This document shows positions 13,545 to 21,167 of a DNA stretch of 28,572 nt, piece by piece (the first letter of the stretch is position 1; each line of letters opens with the position of its first letter). The stretch spans positions 1 to 28,572 of the forward strand of contig FR880216.1 of the NCBI GenBank assembly GCA_000435195.1, in the 5' to 3' direction. The notes under the pieces were generated by a model. It did not search any database. It saw only the letters and a list, made by a program, of their open reading frames with translations, and had not been told where the DNA came from. Source of the DNA: Clostridium sp. CAG:169. GTDB lineage: Bacteria; Bacillota; Clostridia; Oscillospirales; Ruminococcaceae. Position numbers and translations under genes: made by a program.

Positions 13545-15002
13545 ATGTACAAGCTCGAACAAAATCGAGCGCCCATCTATGAGGCTCTGCAAAACTTCAA
13601 AAAAATGCGGGTCGTTCCCTTCGATGTTCCCGGGCACAAGCGAGGACGCGGCAACCCGGAGCTGGTTGAGCTGCTGGGCGAGCGCTGTGTCGGCATCGAT
13701 GTCAATTCGATGAAGCCGCTGGATAACCTGTGCCATCCGGTTTCGGTCATTCGGGAAGCCGAGCAGTTGACTGCTGACGCCTTTGGTGCAGCCCACGCCT
13801 TTTTGATGGTGGGTGGCACTACCTCCGCCGTACAGGCGATGGTGCTTTCTGTCGCAAAGCGCGGAGAAAAAATCATCCTGCCCCGCAACGTCCACCGCAG
13901 TGTGATGGGCGCCATGGTATTGTGCGGTGCCGTTCCGGTATATGTCAACCCCGAATGTGATGAACGTTTGGGCATCCCGCTTGGAATGAAGCTGTCCGAG
14001 GTAGAAAGAGCCATCGAGCAAAATCCCGATGCCAAAGCGGTGTTGGTCAACAACCCCACCTACTACGGCATCTGTTCCGACCTGCGGGGCATTGTTGCAC
14101 TGGCACACCGCCATGGAATGAAGTGTCTGGTGGACGAGGCACACGGCACCCATCTGTATTTCGGTGAAAATATGCCGGTCAGCGCCATGGCTGCGGGAGC
14201 CGACATGGCTGCGGTCTCAATGCACAAATCCGGCGGCAGTCTGACCCAAAGCTCGGTGCTGCTGACCGGTCCTTCCATGCACGAAGGATATGTCCGGCAG
14301 ATCATCAACCTAACACAAACCACCAGCGCCTCCTACCTGCTGCTGTCCAGCCTGGACATCTCCCGGCGCAACCTGGCGCTTCGCGGCAGACAGGCGTTTT
14401 CCGAGGTGGTCAAGCTGGCGGAATATGCCCGCAAAGAAATCAACTCCATCGGCGGCTACTACGCCTATTCACGGGAACTGGTTAACGGAGACAGCATCTA
14501 CGACTTTGACGTCACCAAACTGGCGGTCAACACGCTGGACATCGGTCTTGCCGGCATCGAGGTCTATGACCTGCTGCGGGACGAATACGACATCCAAATT
14601 GAATTTGGGGATTTGGGCAATCTGCTTGCTTATCTTTCCATCGGCGACCGGCAGCGGGATGTGGAACGTCTGGTCAGCGCTATGGCGGAGGTGCGCCGGC
14701 GATTTGGCAAACCGGACAAAGCCAACCTGATGAAGCAGGAATATATCGAACCCGAGGTGGCTGTTTCCCCGCAGGATGCTTTTTACGCCGAAAAGGAATC
14801 GCTGCCGCTGCGGCAGACACAAGGGCGCATTTGCAGTGAATTTGTGATGTGTTACCCACCCGGCATCCCCATTTTGGCTCCCGGCGAGCGCATCACCGGA
14901 CCGATTCTGGATTATATCGAATACGCAAAAGAAAAAGGCTGCTCTATGACCGGTCCCGAAGATGCACAGATCGAGCGGCTGAATGTGCTCAAAGGAGTTT
15001 AG
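13545..15002 (+). CDS. speA: Arginine decarboxylase, PLP fold-type I Orn/Lys/Arg decarboxylase family
   Basis: The 485-residue protein belongs to the Gram-positive SpeA/CadA-like family of PLP-dependent basic amino acid decarboxylases. Visible features are PFDVPGHKRGRG near residue 25, VGGTTSAVQAM near 90, the PLP-contacting VDEAHGTH at about 196-203 and the Schiff-base lysine in SMHKSGGSLTQSS (Lys228). The C-terminal domain includes CYPPGIPILAPGE, usual for the family. Family membership does not fix the substrate, but agmatinase three genes downstream argues for arginine, giving agmatine. ATG 13545 follows AAAGGAGG; the open frame upstream is overlap with the end of speD. speE starts 4 bases after its stop. 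Confidence 0.92.
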   Translation: MYKLEQNRAPIYEALQNFKKMRVVPFDVPGHKRGRGNPELVELLGERCVGIDVNSMKPLDNLCHPVSVIREAEQLTADAFGAAHAFLMVGGTTSAVQAMVLSVAKRGEKIILPRNVHRSVMGAMVLCGAVPVYVNPECDERLGIPLGMKLSEVERAIEQNPDAKAVLVNNPTYYGICSDLRGIVALAHRHGMKCLVDEAHGTHLYFGENMPVSAMAAGADMAAVSMHKSGGSLTQSSVLLTGPSMHEGYVRQIINLTQTTSASYLLLSSLDISRRNLALRGRQAFSEVVKLAEYARKEINSIGGYYAYSRELVNGDSIYDFDVTKLAVNTLDIGLAGIEVYDLLRDEYDIQIEFGDLGNLLAYLSIGDRQRDVERLVSAMAEVRRRFGKPDKANLMKQEYIEPEVAVSPQDAFYAEKESLPLRQTQGRICSEFVMCYPPGIPILAPGERITGPILDYIEYAKEKGCSMTGPEDAQIERLNVLKGV

Positions 15003-15006
15003 GAAG

Positions 15007-15858
15007 ATGGAATATTGGTTTTCTGAATTACAGACCCCAAACGTTAAACTGTCCATTCGGGTGGACCGCCAGCTGTACAGCGGCAGGAGCGAGTTTCAGC
15101 GCATCGACATCTTTGATTCCCCCGAGTTCGGACGTTTTCTGACACTGGACGGCTACATGATGCTGACCGAAAAGGACGAATTCATCTACCATGAGATGAT
15201 TACCCATGTCCCGATGGCAGTTCACCCCTGTGTCAAAAAGGTGCTGGTCATCGGAGCCGGTGACGGCGGCGTCATCCGCGAACTGACCCGCTACCCGGAA
15301 ATCGAGCAGATCGACCTTGTTGAAATCGACCAGCTGGTAGTGGAGGTCTGCAAAAAGTACCTGCCGCAGACCGCCTGCCGCTTTGATGACCCCAGGGTCC
15401 ACATCTATTACGAGGACGGATTGAAGTTTATCCGCCGCTTTGAAAATGAATATGACCTGATTATCGTCGATTCCACCGACCCCTTCGGTCCCGGAGAAGG
15501 GTTGTTCACCCGGGAGTTTTACGGCAGCTGCTACAAAGCGCTCAAAGAGGACGGCATCATGGTCAACCAACATGAAAGTCCCTTTTACGATGAGGATGCC
15601 ACCGCTTGCCAGCGTGCTCACAAACGCATTGTCGAATCCTTCCCCATCAGCCGGGTCTTTCAGGCACACATCCCCACCTATCCCTCCGGTCACTGGCTGT
15701 TTGGTTTTGCTTCCAAAAAGTACCATCCGCTCAAAGACCTTGCCGAAGCCCGCTGGAATCTGCGGGGATTGGGCTGCAAATACTACACCACCACACTGCA
15801 CAAGGGCGCATTTTATCTGCCCGCTTATGTTGAGGAGCTTTTGAAAGATGTTGAATAA
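15007..15858 (+). CDS. speE: Spermidine synthase (polyamine aminopropyltransferase)
   Basis: SpeE transfers the aminopropyl group of decarboxylated AdoMet to putrescine, releasing methylthioadenosine. The 283-residue protein has the small N-terminal beta domain and a Rossmann methyltransferase-like domain: EFIYHEMITHVPM near 58-70, VIGAGDGGVIREL at 81-93, LVEID near 104, EDGLKF near 136, DSTDPFGPGEGLF at 155-167 and NQHESPFY. Key acceptor and donor motifs are intact. The ATG at 15007 lies 9 bases after AAAGGAG, with AGGA closer. The end overlaps the speB start by 11 bases, which suggests translational coupling. Acceptor specificity (putrescine, agmatine, spermidine) cannot be read safely from sequence. 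Confidence 0.95.
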   Translation: MEYWFSELQTPNVKLSIRVDRQLYSGRSEFQRIDIFDSPEFGRFLTLDGYMMLTEKDEFIYHEMITHVPMAVHPCVKKVLVIGAGDGGVIRELTRYPEIEQIDLVEIDQLVVEVCKKYLPQTACRFDDPRVHIYYEDGLKFIRRFENEYDLIIVDSTDPFGPGEGLFTREFYGSCYKALKEDGIMVNQHESPFYDEDATACQRAHKRIVESFPISRVFQAHIPTYPSGHWLFGFASKKYHPLKDLAEARWNLRGLGCKYYTTTLHKGAFYLPAYVEELLKDVE

Positions 15859-16702
15859 AAATGTTGAAGTATTCATGGGCTGCGACACCGGCTGGCATTT
15901 TGCTTCCACTGTACTGTTCGGCGCACCCTTTGATTCCACCACCTCCTACCGCCCGGGAACCCGTTTTGGCAGCTCTGCCATCCGCCGCGAATCCTACGGC
16001 ATTGAAAGCTACAGTCCTTATCAGGACCGTGACCTGCTCGACGGGGATGTCGTTGATGTCGGCGACCTCGAGCTGTGCTTTGGCGACAGCCGCGCCGCAT
16101 TGGATGCCATCACCGAACAAACCCGCCTGATTCTTGCCTCACACAAACGCCCGTTCATGCTGGGCGGCGAGCATCTGGTAACACTGGGCGCCTTTCGTGC
16201 CGTGGCAGAAAAATTCCCCGATGTACACGTCATCCATTTTGATGCACACGCTGATTTGCGGGAGGATTACCTCGGTGTTTCCCTCTCCCACGCCTGTGTC
16301 CTTCGACGCTGCTGGGAACTGGTTGGCAACGGTCGAATCTTCCAGTTTGGAATCCGCTCGGGCGACCGGGAAGAATTTCAGTGGGGACGTACCCATGTGA
16401 AAACCAATCGCTTTGACTTTGCCACCCTCGAAGAGGTCATCGACCAGCTTCAGGACAAGCCGGTCTACTTCACCTTAGATTTGGACGTCCTGGACCCTTC
16501 GGTCTTTCCCGGGACCGGCACACCGGAGCCGGGTGGTGTCAGCTTTGAACAGCTGCGCCAGGCTGCTACCCTGGTTTGCTCCAAACTGCGGGTCGTTGGA
16601 TGCGATGTCAATGAATTAAGCCCGCACTACGACCCCAGCGGTGTTTCCACCATCGTTGCCTGTAAAATCGTCCGCGAGATGCTGCTTGCATTTCAAAAAT
16701 AA
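15848..16702 (+). CDS. speB: Agmatinase (ureohydrolase family)
   Basis: Agmatinase hydrolyses agmatine to putrescine and urea with a two-manganese centre. The 284-residue product shows all ligand motifs: GGEHLVT (His109), HFDAHADLR (130-138), DLDVLDPSVFPGTGTP starting at 211, and DVNELSPHYD. It is a complete ureohydrolase; agmatinase is preferred to arginase or guanidinobutyrase because of the neighbouring speA and speE. The ATG at 15848 overlaps the end of speE and has GAGGAG about 10 bases upstream; a second ATG nine codons later (MGCDTG) is possible but has no better site. Confidence 0.93.
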   Translation: MLNKNVEVFMGCDTGWHFASTVLFGAPFDSTTSYRPGTRFGSSAIRRESYGIESYSPYQDRDLLDGDVVDVGDLELCFGDSRAALDAITEQTRLILASHKRPFMLGGEHLVTLGAFRAVAEKFPDVHVIHFDAHADLREDYLGVSLSHACVLRRCWELVGNGRIFQFGIRSGDREEFQWGRTHVKTNRFDFATLEEVIDQLQDKPVYFTLDLDVLDPSVFPGTGTPEPGGVSFEQLRQAATLVCSKLRVVGCDVNELSPHYDPSGVSTIVACKIVREMLLAFQK

Positions 16703-16731
16703 AATTTATCTTCCAAGGGAGGTCTACCATT

Positions 16732-17934
16732 ATGGGAAAAGTTTTGATTATCGGCTGCGGAGGCGTTGCTTCTGTTGCCATCCACAAATGCTGCCAGAAC
16801 AGCGAGGTATTTGAAGAAATCTGTATTGCCAGCCGCACCAAGTCTAAATGCGATGCGCTCAAGGAAAAACTGCAAAACACCACCGTCACCAAAATCACCA
16901 CTGCACAGGTGGATGCAAACAAGGTCGAAGAGCTGGTTGCTCTGATCGAGCAGGAGAAGCCGGATGTCGTTTTGAATCTGGCTTTGCCTTATCAGGATTT
17001 GACCATCATGGATGCCTGCCTTGCCACCAAAACCCACTATGTCGACACCGCCAACTACGAACCGGAGGACACCGCGAAATTTGAATACAGCTGGCAGTGG
17101 GCATACCGCGAGCGATTTGAAAAAGCCGGCATCACCGCCCTACTCGGCAGCGGCTTTGACCCGGGTGTCACCAGCGTCTTTTCTGCCTACGCTTTAAAAC
17201 ACGAGTTTGATGAAATCAACTACATCGACATCCTGGACTGCAACGGCGGCGACCACGGCTATCCTTTTGCCACCAATTTTAACCCTGAAATCAACATCCG
17301 CGAAGTTTCTGCCAACGGCTCTTACTGGGAAGACGGTCATTGGGTCGAGACCGAACCAATGGAAATCAAACGCGAGTACACCTTTGAGGGTGTCGGCAAA
17401 AAGGATATGTACCTGCTGCACCACGAAGAAATCGAAAGCCTTGCACTGAATATCCCCGGCATCAAGCGCATCCGATTCTTTATGACCTTTGGTCAAAGCT
17501 ATCTGACCCATCTGAAATGTCTGGAAAATGTCGGCATGACCTCCATCGAGCCGATTCTGTATGAAGGAAAGGAAATCATCCCGCTGCAATTTTTAAAGGC
17601 GGTTCTGCCGGACCCTTCCTCTCTGGGACCGCGCACCGTCGGCAAAACCAACATCGGATGTATCTTCCGTGGCAAAAAAGACGGCAAGGACAAGACCTAC
17701 TATCTGTACAACATCTGTGACCATCAGGAATGCTACAAGGAGGTCGGCTCGCAGGCGGTTGCCTACACCACCGGTGTGCCTGCCATGATCGGCGCCATGA
17801 TGGTCATGACCGGTAAATGGAACCAGCCAGGTGTACACAACATGGAGGAGTTTGATCCAGACCCGTTTATGGATGCACTCAACCAGTGGGGACTGCCATG
17901 GAAGGAAGACCGCGATCCGGTCCTGGTAGACTAA
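16732..17934 (+). CDS. Carboxyspermidine/carboxynorspermidine dehydrogenase, saccharopine dehydrogenase family
   Basis: This family (CASDH/CANSDH, Lys1-like) condenses a diamine with aspartate beta-semialdehyde and reduces the product with NADPH, making carboxyspermidine from putrescine or carboxynorspermidine from diaminopropane. The 400-residue product begins with a Rossmann dinucleotide motif, KVLIIGCGGVASVAIHK, and has LALPYQDLTIMDACL, YVDTANYEPED, LLGSGFDPGVTSVFSAYA and the C-terminal AYTTGVPAMIGAMMV, all typical of this group rather than fungal lysine enzymes. It is followed directly by its partner decarboxylase. GGGAGG lies about 8 bases before the ATG. Putrescine from SpeB is the likely substrate, so carboxyspermidine is the expected product. 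Confidence 0.9.
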   Translation: MGKVLIIGCGGVASVAIHKCCQNSEVFEEICIASRTKSKCDALKEKLQNTTVTKITTAQVDANKVEELVALIEQEKPDVVLNLALPYQDLTIMDACLATKTHYVDTANYEPEDTAKFEYSWQWAYRERFEKAGITALLGSGFDPGVTSVFSAYALKHEFDEINYIDILDCNGGDHGYPFATNFNPEINIREVSANGSYWEDGHWVETEPMEIKREYTFEGVGKKDMYLLHHEEIESLALNIPGIKRIRFFMTFGQSYLTHLKCLENVGMTSIEPILYEGKEIIPLQFLKAVLPDPSSLGPRTVGKTNIGCIFRGKKDGKDKTYYLYNICDHQECYKEVGSQAVAYTTGVPAMIGAMMVMTGKWNQPGVHNMEEFDPDPFMDALNQWGLPWKEDRDPVLVD

Positions 17935-19068
17935 ATGCAGCGCGTTGATCTTGCCTGCTTCCCTACACCCTACTTTCTGGTGGATGAAGCAAGGCTGCGA
18001 CGCAACCTTTCCCGCCTCAAAGAGGTCAGCGACCGCACCGGCTGCCGTATCCTGCTGGCACAAAAGGCGTTTTCGATGTATTCGGTTTACCCAATCATGC
18101 GGGAATATCTGGCAGGCAGTACCGCAAGCGGTCTGTATGAAGCCAGACTGGGACATGAGCACTTTGGCGGAGAAACCCATGTTTTCTCCCCTGCCTACCG
18201 CGAAGAGGAATTTGAGCAGATTCTGCAATTTGCCGACCATATGGTCTTTAACTCCCCTGCCCAGCTGCGCCGCTACGCCTTACGGGCAAAAACTGCCGGA
18301 AAATCCGTCGGTCTGCGCATCAATCCCGAACATTCCACCCAGGAGGGTCATGCCATCTATGACCCTTGCGCACCCGGCTCCCGATTGGGCACTACCCTTT
18401 CCAACTTCGATGAATCCCTGCTGCCTTTGCTGGATGGGCTGCACTTCCACACCCTCTGCGAGCAAAATTCCGATGACCTGGAAGCGACTGCCAAAGCCTT
18501 TGAAGAACGCTTCGGCAAATATCTGCACCAGCTGCACTGGCTCAACTTCGGCGGCGGTCATCATATCACCCGCCCTGATTACGACATTCCGCGCCTGATT
18601 TCGGTCATCGAGCATTTTCGCGACCGCTATGATGTGCAGATTTATCTGGAACCCGGCGAAGCCACCGTTTACCATGCCGGTTTTCTGGTGAGCAGCGTTC
18701 TGGAAACGATGCACAATGGGATGGAGATTGCCATTTTGGACACCTCTGCCGCCTGCCATATGCCGGATGTTCTGGAGATGCCCTACCGTCCGCCTCTTTT
18801 AAACAGCGGAGAAGCCGGAGAAAAGCCATACACCTACCGTCTGGGCGGTCCAACCTGTCTGGCGGGTGACATCATCGGCGACTATTCCTTCGACCAGCCG
18901 CTTTGTCCGGGAAAACGCTTGGTATTTGAGGACATGGCGCTGTACACCATGGTCAAAACCAATACCTTTAACGGAATGCCCCTGCCTTCCATCCTCTGGC
19001 GGGACCTTGCAGGACAGGGGTATCTGGTCAAACAATTTGGATACGAGGATTTTTTCTCCCGTCTATAA
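17935..19068 (+). CDS. nspC: Carboxynorspermidine/carboxyspermidine decarboxylase
   Basis: NspC is a PLP-dependent fold-type III (alanine-racemase-like) decarboxylase that converts carboxyspermidine to spermidine or carboxynorspermidine to norspermidine. The 377-residue protein opens TPYFLVDEARLRRNL, carries the PLP lysine in LAQKAFSMYS (Lys44), a substrate-side GLHFHTLCEQ, the glycine-rich NFGGGHH, the phosphate-binding EPGEA and the second active-site block DTSAACHMPDVLEMP and GPTCLAGD. The ATG directly follows the stop of the dehydrogenase gene (TAAATG), so the two are tightly coupled. It is the last gene of the operon, ahead of a bidirectional terminator. Confidence 0.94.
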   Translation: MQRVDLACFPTPYFLVDEARLRRNLSRLKEVSDRTGCRILLAQKAFSMYSVYPIMREYLAGSTASGLYEARLGHEHFGGETHVFSPAYREEEFEQILQFADHMVFNSPAQLRRYALRAKTAGKSVGLRINPEHSTQEGHAIYDPCAPGSRLGTTLSNFDESLLPLLDGLHFHTLCEQNSDDLEATAKAFEERFGKYLHQLHWLNFGGGHHITRPDYDIPRLISVIEHFRDRYDVQIYLEPGEATVYHAGFLVSSVLETMHNGMEIAILDTSAACHMPDVLEMPYRPPLLNSGEAGEKPYTYRLGGPTCLAGDIIGDYSFDQPLCPGKRLVFEDMALYTMVKTNTFNGMPLPSILWRDLAGQGYLVKQFGYEDFFSRL

Positions 19069-19072
19069 ACAC

Positions 19073-19115
19073 AAAGAGGAGCCGAAACCGTACATACGGT
19101 TTCGGCTCCTCTTTT
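19073..19115. terminator. Bidirectional terminator between nspC and fbp
   Basis: A 20-base arm (19073-19092, AAAGAGGAGCC...) is perfectly complementary to 19095-19114, ending in CTTTTG on the plus strand and CTCTTTG on the minus strand. It closes the polyamine operon and also lies just past the fbp stop codon. Confidence 0.9.
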
Positions 19116-19132
19116 GTTATTGTAAACTATGC

Positions 19133-21037
19133 TTATCGTTCTGCTTTGGCTGCAATCCAGCCCTCGCGGTAGGCGGTCAGCAGGTCCTCCAAATCTGCAA
19201 TCTGTTCCTTCAATCGTTCTCCGGTGTCGGTATCGGCTACCATCACACGCTTGGGGAAGGTCACCACCTGCTGGGACTCCGAGTCGATGTCCATGTTTTC
19301 TTCGAGCGCAGCTTCCATTCCCGAGAATGGCTGGTGAGATTTTAAGCGCATCCCGTGTGAGTTAAAAATCAGCGTATAGCCGGCAATCCCGGTGGTTTTC
19401 TGGTAGGCTTTGCAGAAGCCGCCGTCAATCACAATCAGCCTGCCGTGTGCCTTGAGCGGATTTTCTCCCTGGTTGACGTGAACCGGTGTGTGTCCGTTGA
19501 TGATATGGGAATTTTCCGAATACAGCCCAAACTCCCGCAGCAGCATCCGGCAGACCGGCTCGGAGCTTTGGTATTCGTAGTATGGGTTCTTCGGCTCCTC
19601 CCAGGTGGATTTGTCATCGATGAAGGTGCGTTCAAAGGTTTTGACTACCCTGCCCGACAGCGGAGAATTGCTGCCGCACCACAGATACCACATGAAATCC
19701 AGATAACGCTGCGGCGGGTCCTCGTTGAAGAACGCCCGACGGGCAGCCATATCCGCATAATCCATGTAGCTTCTGCCCTGATAAATCCTTCCCTCCAGAT
19801 GGATGGCTTTGAGCGCTCCGTCCTCATCCAGCGGCACACAGCCGTGGAACAGCAGGTTGCCGTTGAACACCTGATACATACTGCCGTGGCTGTACAAAAA
19901 TTCGACATGGCGCTGTAGCTGCTCGCTTTCCAAAAACAGCTTTTCCAGCTCATCCATGATTTCCCGCTCTGCCTGCGAAAGCTTGTACGGGTCATCGCGG
20001 TCCACTGTCGGAAAATGTTTTTCCTTGAGCGGATAGGTCTTTCCTCCCAGTTCAATGGAAGCGTTTTCGTAATCCACCTTATCCAGCAGCAGGCGGTCCT
20101 CCATCTGATATTCCGGGTTGCGGCGGATGATCTGTCCCTCCAGCTTAAACAGGATGATGGAGATTGCCTTTTTGGCTGCCTTGTTTGGGTCCTCCTCGTC
20201 GTACATCTTTTCTGCAAACAGAACCAGCGGGCGCAGACTGATGCCATATCCCTGCTCCAGCACCGAGATGTTGTTGTAGGACAGGCAGTTGCGCACCACA
20301 GCAGCGATGCACGCCTGACTGCCGCAGGCAGCACCCATCCACAAAATGTCGTGGTTGCCCCATTCGATGTCCAACGAGTGGTGGTCCATCAGCATATTGA
20401 GGATAGCGTCCGGTCGCTCCCCTCGGTCGAAGATATCGCCGACGATGTGCAGATGGTCCACCGCCAGGCGCTTAATCAGGCTGGACAGCGCAATGATAAA
20501 GTCATCCCCTTCCTCCAGACGCAGCAGGGTGTCGATAATTTTGCTGTGGTAGACCAGCTGGTTGTTGTCCTCGTCCGGCTGTGCGTGCAGCAGCTCATCC
20601 AGGATATAGCTGTACTCGCTGGGCATTGCCTTTCTAACCTTTGAGCGGGTGTACTTGGAAGAAAGCAGCTTTGCAAGGTCAATCAGTTTTTGCAGCACAA
20701 AGCGATACCATTCCTCGGTGTTTCGCCCTTCTTCGCGTATCCTGCGCAGCTTTTCCTGCGGGTAGTAGATCAGGGTACACAGGCTGGAGCGTTCCCGCGC
20801 GGTCAGCACCTCTTCAAATGCCATGTCCACCTTCTCCCGGATAACACCGGCAGAATTGTTCAGGATGTGGAAAAAAGCCTCGTACTCTCCGTGCAGATCA
20901 CTCATAAAATGCTCGGTCCCCTTGGGCAGGTTCAGGATGGCTTGCAAATTGATGATCTCTGTGCAGACCTGCTGCCTTGTTGGATATTTTTCCGACAGCA
21001 GGCGCAAAAATTTCATGCGATCCCCGGTAATGTTCAT
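19133..21037 (-). CDS. fbp: Class III fructose-1,6-bisphosphatase
   Basis: This gluconeogenic enzyme removes the 1-phosphate of fructose 1,6-bisphosphate. The class III form is restricted mainly to Firmicutes and carries a metallophosphoesterase core; at 634 residues it has the family length. Motifs seen are FMSDLHGEYEAF, LHIVGDIFDRG, IEWGNHDILWMGAACGS, NLLFHGCVPLDEDG and INGHTPVHVNQGENP. ATG 21037 was preferred to a GTG at 21046 because GGAGGTG lies 9 bases before the ATG but touches the GTG. It stands between two terminators and is probably monocistronic. Confidence 0.95.
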   Translation of the reverse strand: MNITGDRMKFLRLLSEKYPTRQQVCTEIINLQAILNLPKGTEHFMSDLHGEYEAFFHILNNSAGVIREKVDMAFEEVLTARERSSLCTLIYYPQEKLRRIREEGRNTEEWYRFVLQKLIDLAKLLSSKYTRSKVRKAMPSEYSYILDELLHAQPDEDNNQLVYHSKIIDTLLRLEEGDDFIIALSSLIKRLAVDHLHIVGDIFDRGERPDAILNMLMDHHSLDIEWGNHDILWMGAACGSQACIAAVVRNCLSYNNISVLEQGYGISLRPLVLFAEKMYDEEDPNKAAKKAISIILFKLEGQIIRRNPEYQMEDRLLLDKVDYENASIELGGKTYPLKEKHFPTVDRDDPYKLSQAEREIMDELEKLFLESEQLQRHVEFLYSHGSMYQVFNGNLLFHGCVPLDEDGALKAIHLEGRIYQGRSYMDYADMAARRAFFNEDPPQRYLDFMWYLWCGSNSPLSGRVVKTFERTFIDDKSTWEEPKNPYYEYQSSEPVCRMLLREFGLYSENSHIINGHTPVHVNQGENPLKAHGRLIVIDGGFCKAYQKTTGIAGYTLIFNSHGMRLKSHQPFSGMEAALEENMDIDSESQQVVTFPKRVMVADTDTGERLKEQIADLEDLLTAYREGWIAAKAER

Positions 21038-21106
21038 CTGGTTCACACCTCCATAGATTACACAGAGCCGGCTTCTTCTTTCCTGCTCTGTTTTATTTTT
21101 AACAGG

Positions 21107-21162
21107 AACAAAGAAACCGGAGGCAAAGCTGCGTTACAGACTTTGCTTCCGGTTTCTTTGTT
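21107..21162 (-). terminator. Terminator of secA
   Basis: Positions 21107-21128 (AACAAAGAAACCGGAGGCAAAG) and 21141-21162 are complementary with one wobble. Read on the minus strand the hairpin follows the secA stop by a few bases and ends in TTTCTTTGTT. Confidence 0.75.
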
Positions 21163-21167
21163 ATCCT

